This document shows positions 14,311-17,012 of a stretch of DNA of 17,012 nt, piece after piece (the first letter of the stretch is position 1; each line of letters opens with the position of its first letter). The translations under genes and the position numbers were made by a program. Under the pieces are notes generated by a model. The model saw only the letters and a list, made by a program, of their open reading frames with translations, was not told the DNA's origin and searched no databases. The stretch spans positions 1-17,012 of the forward strand of contig CAKSYU010000037.1 of assembly GCA_934524965.1 (NCBI GenBank), written 5' to 3'. This DNA is from an uncultured Angelakisella sp. GTDB taxonomy: Bacteria; Bacillota; Clostridia; Oscillospirales; Ruminococcaceae.

Positions 14311-14650
14311 GCCTCGTCGGAGGCAACCTCCGCTTCAATCGGGCAGACCCTCCGTTGCACTACGGGCAGCCCTCTCCGCTGCGGTGCGTCTTCCTCTCCC
14401 CACAAGGTCTTACGACCTTGCGGGGACCCCAAATTCCAAAAGTGGCTTGGGGCATGCCCCAAGACCCCGACGCACCGGAACGCCCGCTCGGAACAGCTGT
14501 GCCGTCCCGAATCGTGGGCTAAACGGTGCTTATAAGGGGCTGTGGGCACATTTGCCCCCTTCCCCTCCCCTCCCCCGATGCGGGGGAGGGGGTTCCTATC
14601 CCAATCGCTGCTTACCTTACTCTTGTGCTCGGCAGGTGCCGACTGCTATG
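14311..14650 (+). repeat. Intergenic repeat block, copy B
   Basis: It pairs with block A as described for 2761-3060: 14311-14430 with 2761-2880, then 14513-14602 with 2921-3010, and a looser match to about 14650. It includes the 28-base hairpin 14398-14425, the perfect 18-base palindrome 14446-14463, and the C-run/hairpin unit 14555-14592 with loop ATG. The interior 14431-14512 differs from block A. Frames through it have no ribosome binding site or recognisable domain. Confidence 0.8.
14398..14425. repeat. 28-base hairpin, copy 3
   Basis: A 12-bp stem with arm CCCCACAAGGTC and loop TTAC, with one A-C mismatch next to the CCCC clamp. Relative to 2848-2875, one A-T pair has become C-G and another has become G-C, so pairing is kept. 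Confidence 0.75.
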
Positions 14651-14698
14651 GGCGTAGGGGGAAATTGATTTATAAGTGTTAGCCTGCTATCGGCTTAG

Positions 14699-14763
14699 TC
14701 CCCCTCCTTTGAGGGGCAAGGAATTGGAGCGCCGCCGGTGGCGGAAGCAGCGACAATTCCTTG
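14699..14763. repeat. Nested hairpins in the remB-gyrB gap
   Basis: CCCCTC/GAGGGG forms a short stem at about 14701-14716. Directly after it, CAAGGAATTG (14717-14726) pairs exactly with 14754-14763 and encloses an inner CCGCC/GGCGG hairpin with loop GGT. The stretch 14764-14829 after it is purine-rich with scattered GAGCGA repeats and holds no gene I can support. Confidence 0.55.
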
Positions 14764-14829
14764 GGGAGCGACAGGAGCAATGCGAGCGAGATAGCGAAGC
14801 AGTGCGACATTGGAGCGACAAGGGCAAGA

Positions 14830-15038
14830 CAGGGGTGGTGGTTCGCCCTTCGCGCTCCAGCGCGCGGGCGATAAAAATGCGTCGCAGACACTTTTTGAGC
14901 GCATCTGCGCGCAGTACGGATTTGTTTTTCTGCTCCCGCAGAAAAACAATATCCGTATCCAGCGCAGCCAAGCGTTGCGGGTTTTTAGGGCAGCAGCCCT
15001 AAAACGCTTTTGGATACTTTTGGCGGGTCAAAAGTACC
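14830..15038 (+). repeat. Repeat element with conserved ends, copy B
   Basis: The left end 14830-14891 matches 16821-16883 nearly base for base, including a CGCGCT/AGCGCG hairpin and the string ATGCGTCGCAGACAC. The right end (about 14975-15038) matches 16950-17012, with a TTTTAGGGC hairpin (14983-15004) and a TACTTTTG hairpin (15015-15036). The interior is unrelated to the other copy and is dominated by an 18-bp stem (14916-14956, one bulged base, loop TCCC). No coding potential is evident. Confidence 0.75.
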
Positions 15039-15049
15039 ATAAAAGTTTT

Positions 15050-15310
15050 TTACTTCCCGCTCCGCTTCTTCAGCGTCCCCGTCGAAAGCTGGCACAGATA
15101 CACTGTGCTCTCACTCGCTTTCTTCTTCGGCGGGGTGGTCACTACAAAGGTCTTTGGCAGGTCGTCGGTCACATTGATGACCCGTCCGTCCTTTTCCGCC
15201 TCACTCAGCGTCTTGCGGGTGTGGCGGCTCACCGTGGTGTTATCCAAATCGAAAATGCCGATGATATCCCGTTCCCGCACCACTGTTTCCTGTCCCAAGT
15301 GCAGATACAT
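15050..15310 (-). CDS. remB: Extracellular matrix regulatory protein RemB (DUF370)
   Basis: An 86-residue protein of the DUF370/Rem family; B. subtilis RemB (YaaB) sits at the same place between recF and gyrB and has about 81 residues. The N-terminal block MYLHLGQETVVRERDIIGIF matches the family start and is followed by a DNTT segment and KTFVVTT. Rem proteins are known as DNA-binding activators of biofilm-matrix genes in Bacillus; the targets here are unknown. The ATG (complement of 15308-15310) follows AAAGGAG with a 10-base gap. That ribosome binding site lies in the end of recF, and only 4 bases separate the genes. Downstream lies a long repeat block instead of gyrB. Confidence 0.9.
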   Translation of the reverse strand: MYLHLGQETVVRERDIIGIFDLDNTTVSRHTRKTLSEAEKDGRVINVTDDLPKTFVVTTPPKKKASESTVYLCQLSTGTLKKRSGK

Positions 15311-15314
15311 CGCT

Positions 15315-16469
15315 TCACGGCTCCTTTCGTTTTTTGGTTCGTTTCTGGGGCAGATATAACTGCCCCTCCTTCATGCGGAACGCCGCGCCGTCGCCCAGTG
15401 TCCGCGCCGCACCCCTATCACAGCAGGTGATGAACACCTGCCCCGGGTGCTCCCCGTGCAGGAAGTAGTCCCGTCGGGTGCGGTCCAACTCACTCAGCAC
15501 ATCGTCCAGCAGAATAATGGGCGCTTCGCCCAGCGTTTCCTCCATCACACGGCACTGCGCCAGCTTCAGGGCAAGGGCGCAGCTGCGCTGCTGACCCTGA
15601 CTGCCAAAGCTCCGCGCGGAAATACCGGCTATGCCTACCTCCATGTTGTCCCGATGGGGACCGATGGTGGTGCAGTAGTTTTTATAGTCCTCGCTGCGGG
15701 CGGCGGCAAGCGCCGCGCGGATATGGGCTTCGCCCTCGGCGGTGGAGATCTCCGCCCAGTCGGCGCCCTCCGGCGCGGGGATACTGGGCTGATAGGTGAG
15801 GGAAAAGGGCTGATCGGCTCGCTTGCAGATGCTCTCATAGATCTCCGCCGCGGGCGGCGCCAGCCGTTTCAAAAATCTTGCCCTTGCGTGGCAGATGGAA
15901 TAGGCGGCGCGCGCCAGGCTCCTGTCCCATGTTTCCAGCAGCGGCTCCATCATGGCGGTGTTGCCGCTTTTCTGCATATCGGCGATCAGGGTATTGCGCT
16001 GCAATAAAATACGGCTCATTATCGCCAATGTAGTCATGTAGCGTGGCATCACCTGGCTGATCGCGCCGTCTAAGAATGCCCGCCGCTCCGCGGGACCCTC
16101 CTGAATGAGCGCCAACTCGCCGGGGGAAAAGACCACCGCCAAAAATTCGCCGGTCAGTTCACTCGGGGCGCACTCTACGCCGGAAAGCCACGCCAGCTTT
16201 TTGCTGCCGAAGGCAAGCGCCGCGGTTTTTTCGCGGTTCTGGCAGGTAAAGTCCGCCTCGATGCGGGCGACCCCGCTGCCGAAGCGCAGATAATCGCTTT
16301 CCCTTGCGGCGCGGAAGCTCTTTTGTCCCGTCAGCAGGTAGATCGCCTCGATGAGGTTGGTTTTTCCCTGCGCGTTCTCGCCGTAAATGACATTGACGCC
16401 CTCAGCGGGGGCAAGCTCCACTGCCGCAAGGTTGCGGAAGTTTTCAATTTTCAGCTGCCGCAGCCTCAC
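15315..16469 (-). CDS. recF: DNA replication and repair protein RecF
   Basis: A 384-residue SMC-like ATPase that helps load RecA at gapped DNA with RecO/RecR. The N-terminus [14 protein letters not shown] is typical. Walker A is GENAQGKT (30-37), the ABC signature is GSQGQQRS, Walker B is [12 protein letters not shown], and the late strand VFITCCD is also visible. The start is GTG (complement of 16467-16469), which overlaps the stop of yaaA by four bases (GTGA), a coupling arrangement common in this operon. The length is close to the usual 360-375 with a short basic tail ([10 protein letters not shown]). Confidence 0.97.
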   Translation of the reverse strand: MRLRQLKIENFRNLAAVELAPAEGVNVIYGENAQGKTNLIEAIYLLTGQKSFRAARESDYLRFGSGVARIEADFTCQNREKTAALAFGSKKLAWLSGVECAPSELTGEFLAVVFSPGELALIQEGPAERRAFLDGAISQVMPRYMTTLAIMSRILLQRNTLIADMQKSGNTAMMEPLLETWDRSLARAAYSICHARARFLKRLAPPAAEIYESICKRADQPFSLTYQPSIPAPEGADWAEISTAEGEAHIRAALAAARSEDYKNYCTTIGPHRDNMEVGIAGISARSFGSQGQQRSCALALKLAQCRVMEETLGEAPIILLDDVLSELDRTRRDYFLHGEHPGQVFITCCDRGAARTLGDGAAFRMKEGQLYLPQKRTKKRKEP

Positions 16470-16678
16470 GGCGCCGCCACCTGCCAGCTTTCACCGTCCA
16501 AGGTAACGGTATCGCCGGCATACAGCTTTTTACCGCGCATGGTGCACACCTCGTTGTTCACCAGCACCTCGCCCTCGGCAATGGCGATCTTCGCCTCGCC
16601 GCCGGTGGCGCACGCGCCGCAGAACTTCAGGAAGCTATCCAGCTTGATAAATTCGGTTTGAATGGTAATGGTCTCCAT
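16466..16678 (-). CDS. yaaA: S4-domain RNA-binding protein YaaA
   Basis: A 70-residue protein made of one S4-like domain: [20 protein letters not shown] (about 10-29), then [20 protein letters not shown] (33-52), then [11 protein letters not shown]. subtilis YaaA lies between dnaN and recF and is linked to ribosome assembly. The four-base overlap with recF confirms the operon. No good Shine-Dalgarno precedes the ATG (complement of 16676-16678); the nearest purine tract is AAAGAAAG about 9 bases away, weaker than for every other gene here. dnaN does not follow directly; at least 330 bases of intergenic DNA lie upstream. Confidence 0.92.
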   Translation of the reverse strand: METITIQTEFIKLDSFLKFCGACATGGEAKIAIAEGEVLVNNEVCTMRGKKLYAGDTVTLDGESWQVAAP

Positions 16679-16820
16679 AGGGTCACGCTTTCTTTGTAAT
16701 ATTTGGTTCTCCGTGATAGCGGGTCGCGGTGCGCGGGAGATAGATTTTCCGAGGAAAGAAGCAGCAAACTACAAAGTATTTGCTCACCCGCCCCATAGTT
16801 CCCCTCCTCAGAGGAGGGAA
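16679..16820. other. yaaA leader, non-coding
   Basis: I see no gene and no convincing promoter. A hairpin with arms GTTCCC-C-TCCT and AGGAGGGAAC (16797-16821, one bulge) marks the border with the repeat element that follows. It resembles the CCCCTC/GAGGGG hairpin that precedes the equivalent element at 14701-14716. Confidence 0.4.
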
Positions 16821-17012
16821 CAGGGGTGGTGGTTCGCCATTCCGCGCTCCAGCGCGGCAGGCGATAAAATGCGTCGCAGACACCTTATAAGCACCGTTTA
16901 GCCCACGCTTCGGGAAGCCGCCCTTTGGCTTTCCGAGCGGGCGTTCCGGTGCGTGGGTTTTTAGGGCGCAGCCCTAAACCGCTTTTGGGCACTTTTGGCG
17001 GTGCAAAAGTGC
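16821..17012 (+). repeat. Repeat element with conserved ends, copy C (reaches window edge)
   Basis: The left end 16821-16883 matches 14830-14891; the right end from about 16950 matches 14975-15038 and may continue past the window. The interior 16883-16942 is the reverse complement of 2886-2945 with one difference in 60 bases. Hairpins include CCGCGCT/AGCGCGG, TTTAGGGC (16960-16978) and GCACTTTTG with 6-base loop (16989-17012). No coding region is supported. Confidence 0.8.

Noticed and set aside
14093..15049. CRISPR array
   Set aside because: Repeats are few, of unequal length, imperfect and not separated by uniform spacers; no cas gene is nearby.
14676..15430. Several overlapping open frames in the remB-gyrB gap and over remB
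   Set aside because: They are composed of repeat-derived Arg/Pro/Ser-rich text or are antisense to remB/recF, without start signals.

Overview
The window reads as chromosomal DNA of a GC-rich, Gram-positive-type anaerobe of the class Clostridia, most likely the Oscillospiraceae/Ruminococcaceae group. The reasons are the order yaaA-recF-remB-gyrB-gyrA, a tiny SpoVM sporulation peptide, a DacF-type carboxypeptidase, strong AGGAGG-like ribosome binding sites, and hairpin-rich intergenic repeats of a kind I associate with gut clostridia. The family-level placement is an inference; I see no rRNA, tRNA, CRISPR array or transposase gene.

Layout. Bases 1-344 are intergenic, with a perfect hairpin, a partial repeat, two DnaA-box-like 9-mers and a promoter candidate. 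Genes on the + strand follow: pgi (345-1682) and a small P-loop protein (1765-2184). Bases 2185-3157 hold no credible gene and are packed with hairpins and repeat modules. Bases 3158-4791 form a compact + strand run: lipoprotein, crcB, a VanZ-like protein, a 51-residue membrane protein and spoVM (29 residues, 4702-4791), closed by a strong terminator. A divergent pair follows, a 61-residue protein (-) and an XRE regulator (+), around a perfect palindrome.

From 5496 to the right edge all genes are on the - strand. They are a D-Ala-D-Ala carboxypeptidase, a GNAT acetyltransferase, a small membrane protein, an orphan oligopeptide-binding lipoprotein, gyrA, gyrB, remB, recF and yaaA. The last five are the conserved origin-proximal replication/repair block. 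Here it is interrupted by 957 bp of repeat DNA between remB and gyrB, and a further repeat block lies upstream of yaaA (16679-17012). dnaA/dnaN would be expected beyond the right edge.

The most unusual content is the repeat DNA. Three intergenic blocks (2185-3157, 14093-15049, 16679-17012) are mosaics of shared modules. They are near-identical over tens of bases, in direct or inverted orientation, with different interiors between conserved ends. Several stems change sequence between copies while keeping their base pairing. I could not assign these modules to a named element family.
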